Shown here: positions 10,805-21,650 of the stretch, piece by piece
Layout of the letters: every line of letters starts with the position of its first letter
Numbering within the stretch: position 1 is the stretch's first letter
Source: Isoetes taiwanensis
Lineage: Eukaryota; Streptophyta; Lycopodiopsida; Isoetales; Isoetaceae
Reading direction: 5' to 3'
DNA: 64,000 nucleotides
NCBI GenBank assembly: GCA_021234155.1
Contig: JAJEKV010000060.1
Coordinates: 3,208,451 to 3,272,450, forward strand
The notes under the pieces: model-generated
What the model was told of the DNA's origin: nothing
The model's input: the letters and a program-made list of their open reading frames with translations, nothing else
Databases searched by the model: none
Program-made: the position numbers and the translations under genes

Positions 10805-12587
10805 CTAGAAATGGAGCCCAGCGTTGCTGGGCATAGCTAGGAACTATAAATGATATACTGGAGCAATTGTTAAATGTACTCACATTTTTAACATTGCACA
10901 ATTAAGAGCATTCAACTGCATTTTCCAGTTCCCCTAGCTTTTTCCCTTTTCCCATTTCTTTTTTCTGCTTCTTTCTTCTTATCGTCTTTTCTTTGTCTGT
11001 TTTCCCATTTACCTTTTTCCACTATCTCATTTCTTCCATTTCCTTTTCCCTTTTTTGCCCCTTCCCTATTTTTCTTTTTCTATTTTCTCCTTCCTTTTTC
11101 TCCTATTTCTGTTTGCCCTTTACTTTTTCCCTTTTTTCCTTTCCTTTTTCCATTTTTCGTTTTTCCTTTCGCCGCGTATTCCTTTTCCTTTTTTCTCTTT
11201 TTTGTTCCCTCCCCGTTCTATTTTCCCGTTCTACTCTTATTTGTTCTCTTTTCACTTTTTCCCTTTGCCCATCTCTATGCTTCTATTTTTCCTATTTTCC
11301 TTTTCCTTTTGTCTTCTCTCTTTTCCATTTTTCCACTCCCCGTTTTTCCTCCTTTTTTTATTTCCCTTTCTTCATTTTACCTTCCCTTTTTCTTTTTCTC
11401 CCCTTCTTTTCCCTTTCCTTCGCTTCCTTTTCCCTTTTCCCCTTCCCTTTCCCTTTTCCCCATGGCCCTTTTTCCATTCTCTTTTTCTCCTCTCCCAACC
11501 CTTTCTCTCTTCCCTTTTTTTCCCTTTCATTTCCCCCCTCCCTTTTCCCTTTGATTCTTTCCGCTTTTCCTTTCTTTTTTTCCCCCTCTTCTCGTCTTTT
11601 CTTTTTCTATTTTCCCATTTACCTTTTTCCACTATCCCATTTCTTCCATTCCCTTTTCCCTTTTTTGCCCCTTCCCTGTTTTTCCTTTTCTATTTTCCCC
11701 TTCCCTTTTCTTCTATTTCTGTTTGTCCTTTACTTTTTCCCTTTTTTCTTTTTTCCTTTCCTTTTTCCCTTTTTTCATTTTTCCTTTCGCCGCACCTTTT
11801 CCTTTTCTTCTCCTTTTTGTTCCCCTCCTCTTTCTATTTTCCTGTTCTACTTTTATTTTTTCTCTTTTCCCTTTTTCCCTTTGCCCATCCCTATGTTTCC
11901 CTTTTTTCTATTCTCCGTTTCCTTTTCCCTTCTCTCTTTTCCATTTTTTCACTCCCCGTTTTTCCCCCGTTTTTTTATTTCCTTCTCTTCATTTTACCTT
12001 TCCTTTTTCCTTTTATCTTTTCCTTTCTCCCCTTTTCCCTTTCCTTCACTTCCCCTTTTCCTTCCCTATCCCCTATCCCTTTCCTTTTTCCTTTCCAGGA
12101 TGGCCCCTTTTTCCATTCCCTTTTCCTCCCTCCCAACCCCTTTCTCTCTTTTTTTTTCCCTTTTTAATTCCCCGCCCTCGCTTTTTTCCCTTTCCTTTTT
12201 TTTTTTCTCCACCTTTTTTTTTTTCCTTCCCTTTTCCCCTTCCCTTTTCCACGGGCCCTTTTGTCTTCCCTTTTTTTCATTTTCTCCTTCCCTTTCCTTT
12301 TTCCCTTCCCCCACCTTTTTTTTTTTTTCACTTTCTTTTTTTTTTTTTTCTATTTCTTCTTTTTCCTTTCTCCCTTTCCTTTTGCCATTTTCCCCTCCCT
12401 TTCCCTTTTTTCTCCATTTTCCCTCTCTTTTCCCTTTCTCCTTTCCCAAATTTTATTGAAGCAACTGTCAAAATGAAATTTTGGTTGAAGTCGTGCACAT
12501 GTCATCTTCACCGTTGGTCGATCAAATCCTCAACCGTTCGATCTAGGTCTCCATGGAAGACACACGCTATATTTTTATAATATAAGA
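10805..12587 (-). mobile_element. Complete small Helitron with polypurine cargo
   Basis: The minus-strand 5' end at 12587 reads TCTTATATTATAAAAATATA after a host A, a typical plant Helitron start. The 3' end has the hairpin GCCCAGC-AAC-GCTGGGC (10816-10832), a short spacer and CTAG at 10808-10805 before a host T. It is about 1.78 kb, non-autonomous (no Rep/helicase), and mostly filled by a purine tract (pyrimidine on +). It shares hairpin and cargo type with the copy ending at 8765, so both belong to one family. Confidence 0.7.
10925..12455 (+). repeat. Homopyrimidine tract 2 with 610-bp tandem duplication
   Basis: Almost pure C/T. Two units of about 610 bp are recognisable: 'cccatttacctttttccact' occurs near 11005 and 11615, followed in both by the same order of blocks ('gccccttccct', 'tatttctgtttg', 'tttcgccgc'). 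Long open frames here are compositional artefacts. Confidence 0.85.
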
Positions 12588-12589
12588 TA

Positions 12590-13330
12590 GTGAGCTCTTA
12601 CAATTGATGTTACAAACGAATATGATGTTAATTATAATTGATTATAACTTGCATTCCTACTTGCAGGTTATATTTTAATCCATGACACCTGCAAGACACA
12701 TTCACATTAAAACTCGGCCTATTCAGTCAATAGGCTTAAGTAAGAGCATGCCTAACGTGAGTTAGCGTGGTTCTCGATTTTGATTGGTTGTTTCCAACTT
12801 AAATCTGAATAGGTTAAGCTGGTAAGTCTTTTGATCATGCTGATAGATCAAAGTATCTGTGGTAGGATTCTTATTTTCAGTGCATCAGGCTGTGCAGGAC
12901 AAGGCTAAAGCTACATATCTTATGTCTATGATATGTGTAGAGATGCAGCGACATATATGTTTCGTCCCTGTACACACTTTCTAACTTAAAATTATAAGGT
13001 TGGGAAGATTCATTTTTTTTCTCATATTATTTGGCATGCGACGTACAGTTATGATAATATTCATATAATGGTTTTCATATCATTTTCTGCCCTTATATTG
13101 TATATTAATTAATGGGTCTATTGTTGATGCATTTTTGAATGGGAACTCTCTAATGGTCGATGTATACTGTAATCTCGATACAAGGTGGCTGCCATCATTT
13201 TTTTTTTCAGCTCTGAGAACAATTTACCTAAAACATTGTAACAAATGCTGCAGCAAAATTGGGCTATATAAGCATTCTTACCATAAAATTATGTTGATAA
13301 AAGTATCAAGCTAATGAAAAATATACATAA
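12590..13330. other. Unassigned AT-rich interval
   Basis: No gene or repeat recognised. It begins directly at the Helitron 5' flank. Confidence 0.4.
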
Positions 13331-13572
13331 TTGAACGTTATCCAATTTGATGCCCATGAACTTTAGAGATAGAAAGGCTTGAACATTATCAAACTTGATG
13401 TCCATAAACCTTTAGAGATGGAAAGGCTAGATGAAAGTAGGCCAACAAATAAAAGACCAATTCCAATGAAGACAATGTATAATATATTGATGTCCATAAA
13501 CTTTAGAGATAGAAGGGTTTGAACATTGTCCAAGTTGATGTCCATAAACCTTTAGAAATAGAAAGGCTTGAT
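13330..13572 (+). repeat. Tandem repeat of ~60-bp units
   Basis: Four diverged copies of a unit containing 'tgatgtccataaactttaga' and 'gatagaaaggcttgaacatt' lie at about 13340, 13390, 13487 and 13535. A spacer with 'gacaatgtataatatat' separates the two pairs, so the pair itself was duplicated (period about 145 bp). Confidence 0.7.
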
Positions 13573-13579
13573 GAAGAGA

Positions 13580-13698
13580 GGGATAACACCCTGGAACGAA
13601 GGTGTTATGCCCTATTATAACAAACGAGGACCGGAGGCCTGAGTTTGCTATTGTAGGGCCCGTGTAGGGCATAACACCCAAATTCTAGGGTGTTATCC
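13580..13698. mobile_element. Foldback (hairpin) element
   Basis: The ends are inverted copies: GGATAACACCCT...GGTGTTATGCCCTA at the left and TAGGGCATAACACC...AGGGTGTTATCC at the right, giving a stem of about 33 bp with few mismatches around a ~50-bp loop. This looks like a MITE or foldback element. No coding capacity. Confidence 0.55.
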
Positions 13699-13853
13699 GC
13701 CTTAACAACCGGTTATAGCCATTTGGCATAATAAACTAGGTGTTTATACACTTTTTAATGTGTTACTGGTGGGTAACACTCTTGCAACCAATGGCTGAGA
13801 TCTGATCTCAGCCCTTAAAACTTGAGGGCCAGGTTGTTAAGGTAGAAAGACAA
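13699..13853. mobile_element. Second short element with terminal inverted repeats
   Basis: CCTTAACAACC at the left end and GGTTGTTAAGG at the right end are exact inverted copies, about 155 bp in total, directly abutting the foldback element at 13580-13698. It also contains the inner palindrome 'gagatctgatctc' (about 13797-13809). Probably a MITE; transposase family not identified. Confidence 0.5.
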
Positions 13854-14596
13854 TGTATAATATATATATGGTACAATATCTAAGGCCAAAGTCATATTTT
13901 TTTCACAATGATTTTGTATCTTTATCTATGAATTTAGAAGGGTTGTTCTATTTACCCTTGCCGCCTCCAAATCGCATTGTTTATTGTTACTAAAACCCGT
14001 CACATCAATTTGGTACTGCATTCATTTGTTGCAGATCTAGAGGACGAACTGCTTCTTCAGATGTTGTAGAAAGTATCACATCAATTTAATACTGCATTCA
14101 TTTGTTGCATATTCGGAAGACGGACTACTGCTTCAGATGTTGCAAAAAGTGATAATTAATCTAGCTGTTGGTTTTGCATTCTGCTTAACATGAGATCCTT
14201 GAGATGCCACCATGACCCTGTTCATGTTGTTGCTGACATCTATATAGACATCATGCTTTGGAGCACAACAAGCTTCATGTAGTCAAGAAAAGACGATCAG
14301 AGCATTTATGATTTGTGCGACTGCTTGGTGCAAAAAAGAGATGGATCCATCATTTCATGCAACGCTTCCAGGGGGACAATGAAGCTATTTAGTACAGTAA
14401 ACGTCAAAGCTAGCCTTCTAAGTGGATGCTTCTTGAATTTCCAATATGTAGCATAATAACAGGGGGTTTTCTTTGTGTTTTTGTACGCTTTTCACTAAGG
14501 TTTTCCTATGATTTCGTGATGTATTCAAATGGATGTACTAATGCGTACATCTAGAGTGCACCATTTCTGAGCCATTGATTTTAGCCTTTTTTTGTT

Positions 14597-15145
14597 CAAT
14601 GGTCAACAACCAATGGCTCACAACAAAAGCCCTTTTTTTGTGCGTGTGGTGCATAATGGTCAACAACCAATGGCTCACAACAAAAGCCCTCTTTTTGTGT
14701 GTGTGGTGCATAACGGGCACATGAAGGGCTTGAAGGGCGCATGAAGGGCTTGAAGGGCGCATGTAGTGCGGTTTCCTCCCGGCAACACATTTCTTATCAT
14801 AACTTTTGATCCGAGCTCGTTTTGATGATTTTTATTGCGTTGGAAAGCTCTCTCCGAGATCTTTTTGATAATGTATGATATGGATATGTTTGGTTAAGTT
14901 ATCTATGCTAAAACAGCAATTTTCGGCCGGGTTGGGCACATGAAGGGCTTGAAGGGCGCATGTAGTGCGATTTCCCCACCGGCAACAACATTTCTTATCA
15001 TAACTTTTGATCGAGCTCGGGGATGATTTTTATTGCATTGAAAAGCTCTCTCCGAGATCTTTTTGATAGTGTATGATATGACTATGTTTGGTTAAGTTAT
15101 CTATGCTAAAACAACAATTTTTCGACCGGGTTTGGTAGGCTTTCA
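14597..15145 (+). repeat. Two adjacent tandem repeats
   Basis: First, a 59-bp unit with 'caatggctcacaacaaaagc' is repeated at 14597 and 14654. Next, 'tgaagggcttgaagggcgca' is repeated near 14720, 14740 and 14940. Then a ~200-bp unit (containing 'cttatcataacttttgat' and 'ggttaagttatctatgctaa') occurs at about 14763-14938 and 14961-15130. No gene is seen. Confidence 0.75.
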
Positions 15146-15589
15146 CATCCTACCAGCTGATTAATACAGGATTACGCTATTGGATATTGTTTTATGGCTC
15201 ATTCCGAATGAAGCTTGCAAAAAATTACCATGCATTTTTAGATTTTGAGGTAGTTATTAAGCAAATTCCAAGGCTTCTAGTTCCTTGTGCTAACAAGCAG
15301 AAAAGTTTCCCACTTTGGTTGCTCACCACAAGAATCCATGGAGGCCAAAGGCTGCTGTTAAATTCCAGTTGAAAAATGTTTGTGTATGGATGTTGCAAAC
15401 TTTATGACTTTCAGAATAATGGGATCAATCTGCTCTATCTTTATGGTAACTTTTACTTATGTTCTATTTGTTTTATTGTGATGAAATTCAAAAGCTACAG
15501 GTGATGAAAGCCTCAAATGAATTCTAGTTTTTTTTTTTTGTTTTTTTTGCAACACAAACCATTAACATCCAACATATAAAAATTAAATC

Positions 15590-15982
15590 CCCAACACATA
15601 ACAACCATTGACATTAACAACCAACACATAACTACCATTGACATTAATTGTATTTTGCACGTACGAAATAAACACCATATAGTATTCCGCTTGAAATCTT
15701 ATAGTATTTTGCGAATCTTGTTATACAGTATAGCAAATTTTGTACTTGTATACCCCACAAACGAGGAACTTTACGTACGGTGTAGATTAAGGAATACGGG
15801 GTGAATATGCCTATCCAACAGCTCTCGTTGCCCGGAGTCACCCCCGTGTGAATATGCACCCAAACCAAAGGGGGTTTAAGGGGGATTTTAATTTAAATGT
15901 GTTGGACCCAATGGTTGTGTTAATTAATGTCAATGGTAGTTATGTGTTGGTTGTTAATGTCAATGGTTGTTATGGGTTTAAG
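15590..15982. repeat. Long inverted repeat, possible MITE
   Basis: About 57 bp near 15590-15652 ('aacaaccattgacattaaca' and 'cataactaccattgacatta') recurs inverted at about 15922-15981 ('taatgtcaatggtagttatg', 'tgttaatgtcaatggttgtt'). Each arm is itself two copies of a ~30-bp unit. The loop is about 270 bp with no gene. A transcript would fold into a long hairpin. Confidence 0.65.
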
Positions 15983-17759
15983 GGTGAATATACATATGGC
16001 ATCACAAAAGGAACAAAAACTTTGAGGAGTCATGGCACTTGATCAAAAGATTGATGTGTCATTAACCATATGATGCAGAATGTGGCGTTGGGATCGCTTC
16101 TTCAAGCATTGCCCGGGCTTGATTTGTTTTGATGTAAGATATCATATCCTCACGTGTCAACCATCTGTCACGACCAATACAATTGTGTTTCCATTTCACA
16201 TAAGAGGCCCTAGAAAAGACAACCCCACATTACTTCACTATGTAATTGGCATTTGTAACTCTGAAATAGAATAGAATAGAATAGAATAGAATATACATTA
16301 ATCCCTCGGTAGGTGAGGCCCAGGACTTTGTAGCATCCGCGAGCTCCCAAAATTAGGGGTTTTGCCAACAAATGACATACATGGGTTTATGTAGCCTTCT
16401 AGCGGGCTTCTCTTGTTCTTTTTAATATCCGCATCGTGCTTTTTAGTTGGCTTCTTCTGCCATACACAATGCATCGTTATCAACGACTTTGAATTTGTCC
16501 TTTGTGGGTGTCTCTCGATTCGCCTCAAACCGGTGCTTCTCGGATTATCGGACCCTTCTCTTTGTGCACCCCGGTGTCTAATTATCATCTCTTTTATAGC
16601 TTCGCTACATTTGTAAGCGTCTCTTCTTTGTCCATCGGTCTTTGGGGGGGAGGTCCACGACCTTTGTTAAATTTGGACCTTATGTCTGCGTTAGATAGGA
16701 CATTCTTTGACCATATGCATTTTAGTCTTCTATTTGCCTCGTATCACATAGCGACATATTAAGCTCTGCTCGTGTCTACATTTCTCCACCTATCCTTCTC
16801 AAGTTGAGATCGTGGCTCCCCATTCCGAACCTAGCTAGCGTTCCTCGCATTTACTTCTACGCGGCCAGTCGCTTTTGTATGTAATATGTCCTATCGTCCC
16901 CGTGGGTTGAAGGTTCCCAATAGCCATTCCACTTTCGGGACAGAGATATCTTAGCTACCTTCTCATTGCCCCTGTCCGTCCATTCTTCGTCCCATCCATT
17001 TGCTTGTATAATCTGATTTAATTGCATCCCCATGCTGGGTCCATATCGCCACATCGTTAAACCATCCCTTGCCTTTTACTATGTGTTGCTTTTGTCGATT
17101 CCTCCATCGCCAGTGACGATAACTTATCCTCTTTCCCATAACTGTTATCCTTTATTAGGTACCTTACTGTTCTTTCCCATGCTCTCACCTCCATTGGCTT
17201 TTCTCCTGTTTCATATATGATTGTTGCTAATGATGTACCTGCTTTCACCGGAATTCTGTAAGTGCCATTGTCTCGATATCCCTTCCTGTTTCTCCCACTT
17301 TTTTCTCTCATAGACCTGGTCCCCATGTTTCACATCAGGTATAAGCTGGCGTCGATGCTACTAATGTGCTAAATAGATATGTTTTGATTTCCCAGTTGGT
17401 GATTCTGTTGTTAGTGCAGTAATTCATCATGGTGTAATAGTTTCCCCATTCTTTTGGAATCGTTGGTGCCCCTTTTGACCACTTCCCTCCGCCATGTGTG
17501 TCATAGCCTGTGCATTGTATCCCGTGGTTTCCTCTAGCTCTCGCCCCTTGTATTTGAAGGGCTTGTGCTTAGATCTTTGTACCAGAAGGTCACTATTTTT
17601 GTCTTGTCCAGATTATTTGTTAATCACGTCTCCAAGCGGAACTCTTTCTAGTATCTCTAGCATTCATTGCATTCCTTTGACTTTGGTTGCCATCATACCT
17701 AAGTTAGATAGATATAGCATTATTGGGACCTTCGTTCTCCTATCATTGGTGCTTCCTTA

Positions 17760-18600
17760 TCTCCCTCTTTTCTCCTCTAAGAATTTCGTAGGGCATCTAT
17801 GTATATCCCAAAAGCGTGGGTGATAATGGGCATCCTTGTTTTTCCTCGTGTCGCAATCTATTGCTTCCCCTCCCCTTCCATTTTGGCATATACCTTTTGG
17901 TATAGCCTTGCGATTGATCCTACCAACCCATCTGGTGCTCTTAATCCTATTAGTCTCAGAATGAGCTTATCTCTCGGTACTGTGTCGAACGCCTTCTTAA
18001 AGTCCACGAAGCAGCATATGATTTTCTTGTTGTTCTCCTTTGCCTGTTCTATCATTATTCTTAGGGTCACTAGATGGTCCGTAGTCGAGTACTGGGTCGA
18101 AACCGCCCTGGCCTTGTGCTCGAGTTTCCCTGTTTTCGTCCAACTTTTCTTTTTGGTCTAGTGTTTTCCGAACCATTTCGCAAAATACTGAAGCTAACCA
18201 TGATGGTTCTATAGTTGCTCGGCTCCTCTCTGTTTCCTCCTTTATGGAGCGGAATTACCTTGTTGAACTGCCATCTCTCTGGGAGGCCTGAGTGTATCAC
18301 CTCATTGAATATTTCTGTAATTATTCCTACTATCTGTGTTTGTACACTTTTTAACATCTCCATTTGTGTTAGGCCCGTAAATCCGATTGCTTTGTTATTT
18401 GCCATCTTGCTTAGTGCCCATGTGACCTCCTCTTTGGAGAAAGAAGGCTTGTGGCGGACCTCCGAGCCAGTTAGTGCCGCCCACGTCTTGTATAGGCGTT
18501 CGGATATTTTGTCCAATCTATTTCTGGTTCCGCTTTCTCCCACCTCTTCACCGTTGATGTCCCCGCCTTTGTCTTTTTGAACCTTTTTCATATTGTTCGA
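17760..18600 (-). pseudogene. LINE A reverse transcriptase
   Basis: Minus-strand reading in two frames: SKEEVTWALSKMANNKA, then GIITEIFNEVIHSGLPERWQ, NKVIPLHKGG and SNYRTIMVS (RT blocks 0-1), followed by CFVDFKKAFDTVPRDKL (block A, catalytic Asp in FVDFKKAFD) and QGCPLSPTL near 17800-17850 (block B). The catalytic YADD block was not located. At least two frameshifts separate the parts. It would copy the LINE RNA at the target nick; this copy is dead. Confidence 0.9.
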
Positions 18601-19347
18601 AATTTCTTAGGCCGCTTTTTCCAAATCCTCGGCTAGTCCCCATTGATGGGTTTTTCGTGTCACGAGCTTTCTTCCTTTTGAAGATTTTGACATATTTGTT
18701 CCTTTTCGCCTTTGTATGCCTCGGTTCCTCTTGCTTGTTTGACTTTTCTTCCTGTTTTCCACGATGCCTTGGCCGAACCATACTGATCTCCAAATGCTAT
18801 AGCCCTTTTCCTCTTTCTTTCCTTCCAGAATCTGTTTTTGATGCTTCTTCCAAGAGGTCATTCATGTCGTTCCCCTCGTCTTTCATTCCGTTCTCCATTC
18901 TTTGTCTCTCATTCTTTTTACCACCGTGTTTCTGAATATTCCCCACCGCTGCTCTCTCCGAATTTGACTACAAGTTTCTTACGCTTAGCTCCTCTTTTGC
19001 CTTTCTTCCGCCCCTCCACTTGTTGCTCTTATTTTGGCGTGATAGGATTTTGTGGCTATCCCTTCCCCCCATCGCCATTCTCCTAGCTCCATGTCCCCAA
19101 TTTCTCTTATTGCTTCCCTCATTTGCTATCCATAGTCAACTATATTGTTTCCGTCTTGTTTGTACTTGTAAAACCGGGCAGGCGTACCATTTTCTTAGAC
19201 CATTGCATATAATCGGATCATGTTTGTACATACCTCTATCAAGGTTTCTCCCTCTTCTTTATTACCTACTTTGTCTCATCAGATTCCTCCGCCCATTCGT
19301 CCCCCTCTCGCCGGCTCATTTCCACCATCCATCCTCATTGTCTATCC

Positions 19348-19800
19348 CTACTTACGTGCTTGTTCTTGCCCCCTGTTCTTGCATTTATATCTCCTATTAT
19401 TATCGGCCGTCCCTTTATCCCTATGCCTCATGACCACTTCTCCCATGCTTAGTAATTCCAACTTATCACATTGCGGTGGGTAATACACTATCAATAAATA
19501 CAGTTTCTTATAGTCAAGCATTACAATATTCATAAGCATATATCTTTTATTAATGTCTGTTTCTAGAATACATGCTTTCCGACACTCCTATTTCTAATGT
19601 AGCAAAGGCTAGACACGCACTTCCTCTTCCTGCTTTGTAATTCTTTTCTCTCCAACATGTGAACAGTGTGTATCCAGGTTCGTCTGGTAGCCTCTTAGAT
19701 CTGTGCTCCCATGTCTCTACTAGACATATGATGTCTCGATCCCTTGCTTCGTGTGGCTCTCCCATCATCCCAGGGTATCCCGCGGTTCCCAGCACCGGAT
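19348..19800 (-). pseudogene. LINE A AP-like endonuclease
   Basis: Minus-strand parts: MLGTAGYPGMMGEPHEARDR then DIICLVETW (the conserved LxET metal-binding motif), RSKRLPDEPGYTLF, and after a frame change YKKLYLLIVYYPPQ (the typical VYxPP strand) and a remnant of GDINAR. These are the exonuclease/endonuclease/phosphatase motifs of plant LINE ORF2. Frameshifted. Confidence 0.8.
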
Positions 19801-20111
19801 CGCTATTTCTTCCGGCCCTTTCAAGGCCCCCTGCCCCCGTGGTGGTCTATTTCGTGGTCCTTTCCTCACGTCTCCTCGCCCTCGCCCCCGATCTCCCCTG
19901 TTTCCCTTGTGGATTGTTATGTTTTTGGTCTAGGTCTTTTTAGGCCTCTTTAAAGCTTCCCCAACCTAGTTGTGTATGTGTTAGAATCTTGGGGGCAACT
20001 TCCCGGTCCACTGATCCCGATGGTAATGTTTCTTTTATCTGTATCTGATGTCCCTGTCCCCTCGTTGGATCCACTAAGAGATTCCCGTCTTTCTTGGGTT
20101 ACGTGAATCCA

Positions 20112-20660
20112 TCACGTCTCCTTTTTGCTCGATCTGTGGGCGTTCTCTTTCGCTCTCTTTTGAGATATAGTTTCCCATTCTTTACCCCTGCTTGTATTTC
20201 GCAGACTCAATTCTCGACTTTTCGCCCGGTTCCTTGTGCGGACCCTGTCTCGCGCCATTTTGTTAAACCTCTTGTACCTTTGAGGCGCCGTTCGAGCTTG
20301 AACCCAGCGGATAATTCTCTCCTTGGCTGCCATGTCGCCGGGGTTATATTTATGTGCCTACGCCCTTCCTCTCCATGCACCGCCCGTCTTTGCTTTCACC
20401 ATCACATTCATTGCTCTTGGAAAACATTCTCCATTATTTTCGGTGATGACTTAACGTGTCCTCGTTAGGCCTTTCGGCAACTCCTATCAATCTAACGTCA
20501 TGCTTTATCCTCTCCTGTTCCTTGAATTCTAGAATGTGGGGCTTTATCCTATCAAAGCTCTGCCACGCATCTAAATCTATTTGTTTCTTTTCTAAATCTA
20601 TACGTCTGCAGAATTTGGTATTTATTGGTTTTATTAACTTGGCAGCTGATATTCCCATTG
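20112..20660 (-). pseudogene. LINE A ORF1-like protein
   Basis: Minus-strand fragments read PINTKFCRRIDLEKKQIDLD, HILEFKEQERIKHDVRLIGV and AERPNEDT, and further down a basic region with RNRAKSRELSLR. The 'DVRLIGVAERPNED' stretch resembles the start of the RNA-binding core of LINE ORF1 proteins. Order upstream of the endonuclease supports this. Frames are broken. The assignment rests on position and one short motif. Confidence 0.5.
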
Positions 20661-20833
20661 GATTGCGTGATTGCTTTGATCGTACAAATATGGAGAAGAG
20701 AAGGGACTATCCAATATTAAATGCTTCCATGTTCTCGAAATCCTTGGCAAAATTTGTTCTATAAACATTTCGACATCATGCCTTCATACATGGAAACTAA
20801 GAAAATCCCATCGATCCGAGACATCGGATCGCC

Positions 20834-21650
20834 ATTCTAGAATGGGACGAGCATGCATGTTTTGCATGCATGCGGGCGGCGCATGCCCGCTCTGGTTGGG
20901 AGTTCGCTATTTTAGGCGTTTCGCTTCCGACTTCTCATCCGGGCTTCCTCTTCTCTCCAGCGGTACCTTATTCTCTTTGAACCCACCCTCCCCCTTCTTT
21001 GTTATTGTATTTTTTATCGCGGTGGCACGCCGGCGTAATCAGCCCCTCCACTCGGGAGGTTTGTTTTGTCTTGTTGTTTTGTTGGTGATGTGCGTATATC
21101 TGAGGTTAGCGGCGGCATCTGTTTTCGACTTTTTCCATTCCATTCGTGGGTTTTGGGAGCGCATTTTTATGCCTTACGTTTGTCCAAGCCCCCCGTCAAG
21201 GCTTATCACTAGGTTTTTCCTCGAAAACCCGAAAGGGAGGGTTTTTTAATCCGGTGATAAGCTTTCGGCGGTACACTAGCCCAGATCTCTATTAGCATTG
21301 TATTTTGTTGGGGTCCAAATGAAATAATTGGATTTTCCCTTTATTTTTTATGGGTAGTTCGCATGTGTGCGGCTACCCACTATCCACCATTGTAGAAAAT
21401 CTGCTGAGATGAATGAGAAGCAAGTCTAAGTCCTTCTCTCTCAGCAGTACCTTATTCTCTTTGAATTGTTTCCAGGCAGGAGAGGGGCTTCTTCCTGCCT
21501 GGTTTGGCCAATTTGGCGTTTCTTTCATGCTGTCCTTTCTCGGCCTTTAGCCTTCATCCTGTGACCTTCGTCCTCGATCCTAGTTTGTTAAGGAAGTCCT
21601 TTGGTATTCGGGCGGTTTGTTGGTTTCATGCGAGTCCCATTCTAGAATGA
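20834..21650. mobile_element. Candidate element with 22-bp inverted ends
   Basis: The left end ATTCTAGAATGGGAC-GA-GCATG and the right end (inverted) ATTCTAGAATGGGAC-TC-GCATG match except for two bases, 815 bp apart. Just inside the left end are the palindromes GCATGCA...TGCATGC (20851-20873). Inside, 'gtaccttattctctttgaa' is directly repeated (about 20964 and 21448). No transposase and no clear target duplication were found, so this could also be an inverted segment of LINE 5' UTR. Confidence 0.4.

Larger units (their letters stand above)
16262..20800 (-). mobile_element. LINE-1-like retrotransposon, decayed (LINE A)
   Basis: On the minus strand the order is ORF1-like region (20660-20110), endonuclease (19800-19350), reverse transcriptase (18600-17760), C-terminal part, 3' UTR and a tail of (ATTCT)n at 16292-16266. 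That is the full order of a plant LINE with ORF1 and an EN-RT ORF2. The frames are broken many times, so it is inactive. The 3' end is shared with the fragment at 36486 (tail, then 'atacatta' and 'ggcccaggact'-like phrases). Confidence 0.85.

Noticed and set aside
9606-12449. Minus-strand Lys/Glu/Gly/Arg-rich open frames
   Set aside because: Reverse complements of the same pyrimidine tracts; composition artefacts.
8651-12580. Very long open frames rich in Phe, Ser, Leu and Pro (up to 524 codons)
   Set aside because: They lie wholly in C/T-only DNA, where stop codons cannot arise, and are open in several frames at once.
13330-15145. CRISPR-like array
   Set aside because: Repeats are few, diverged and contiguous without unique spacers, and the context is a plant nuclear genome.
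16413-20764. Many plus-strand open frames
   Set aside because: Antisense to the LINE A coding regions; no motifs of their own.
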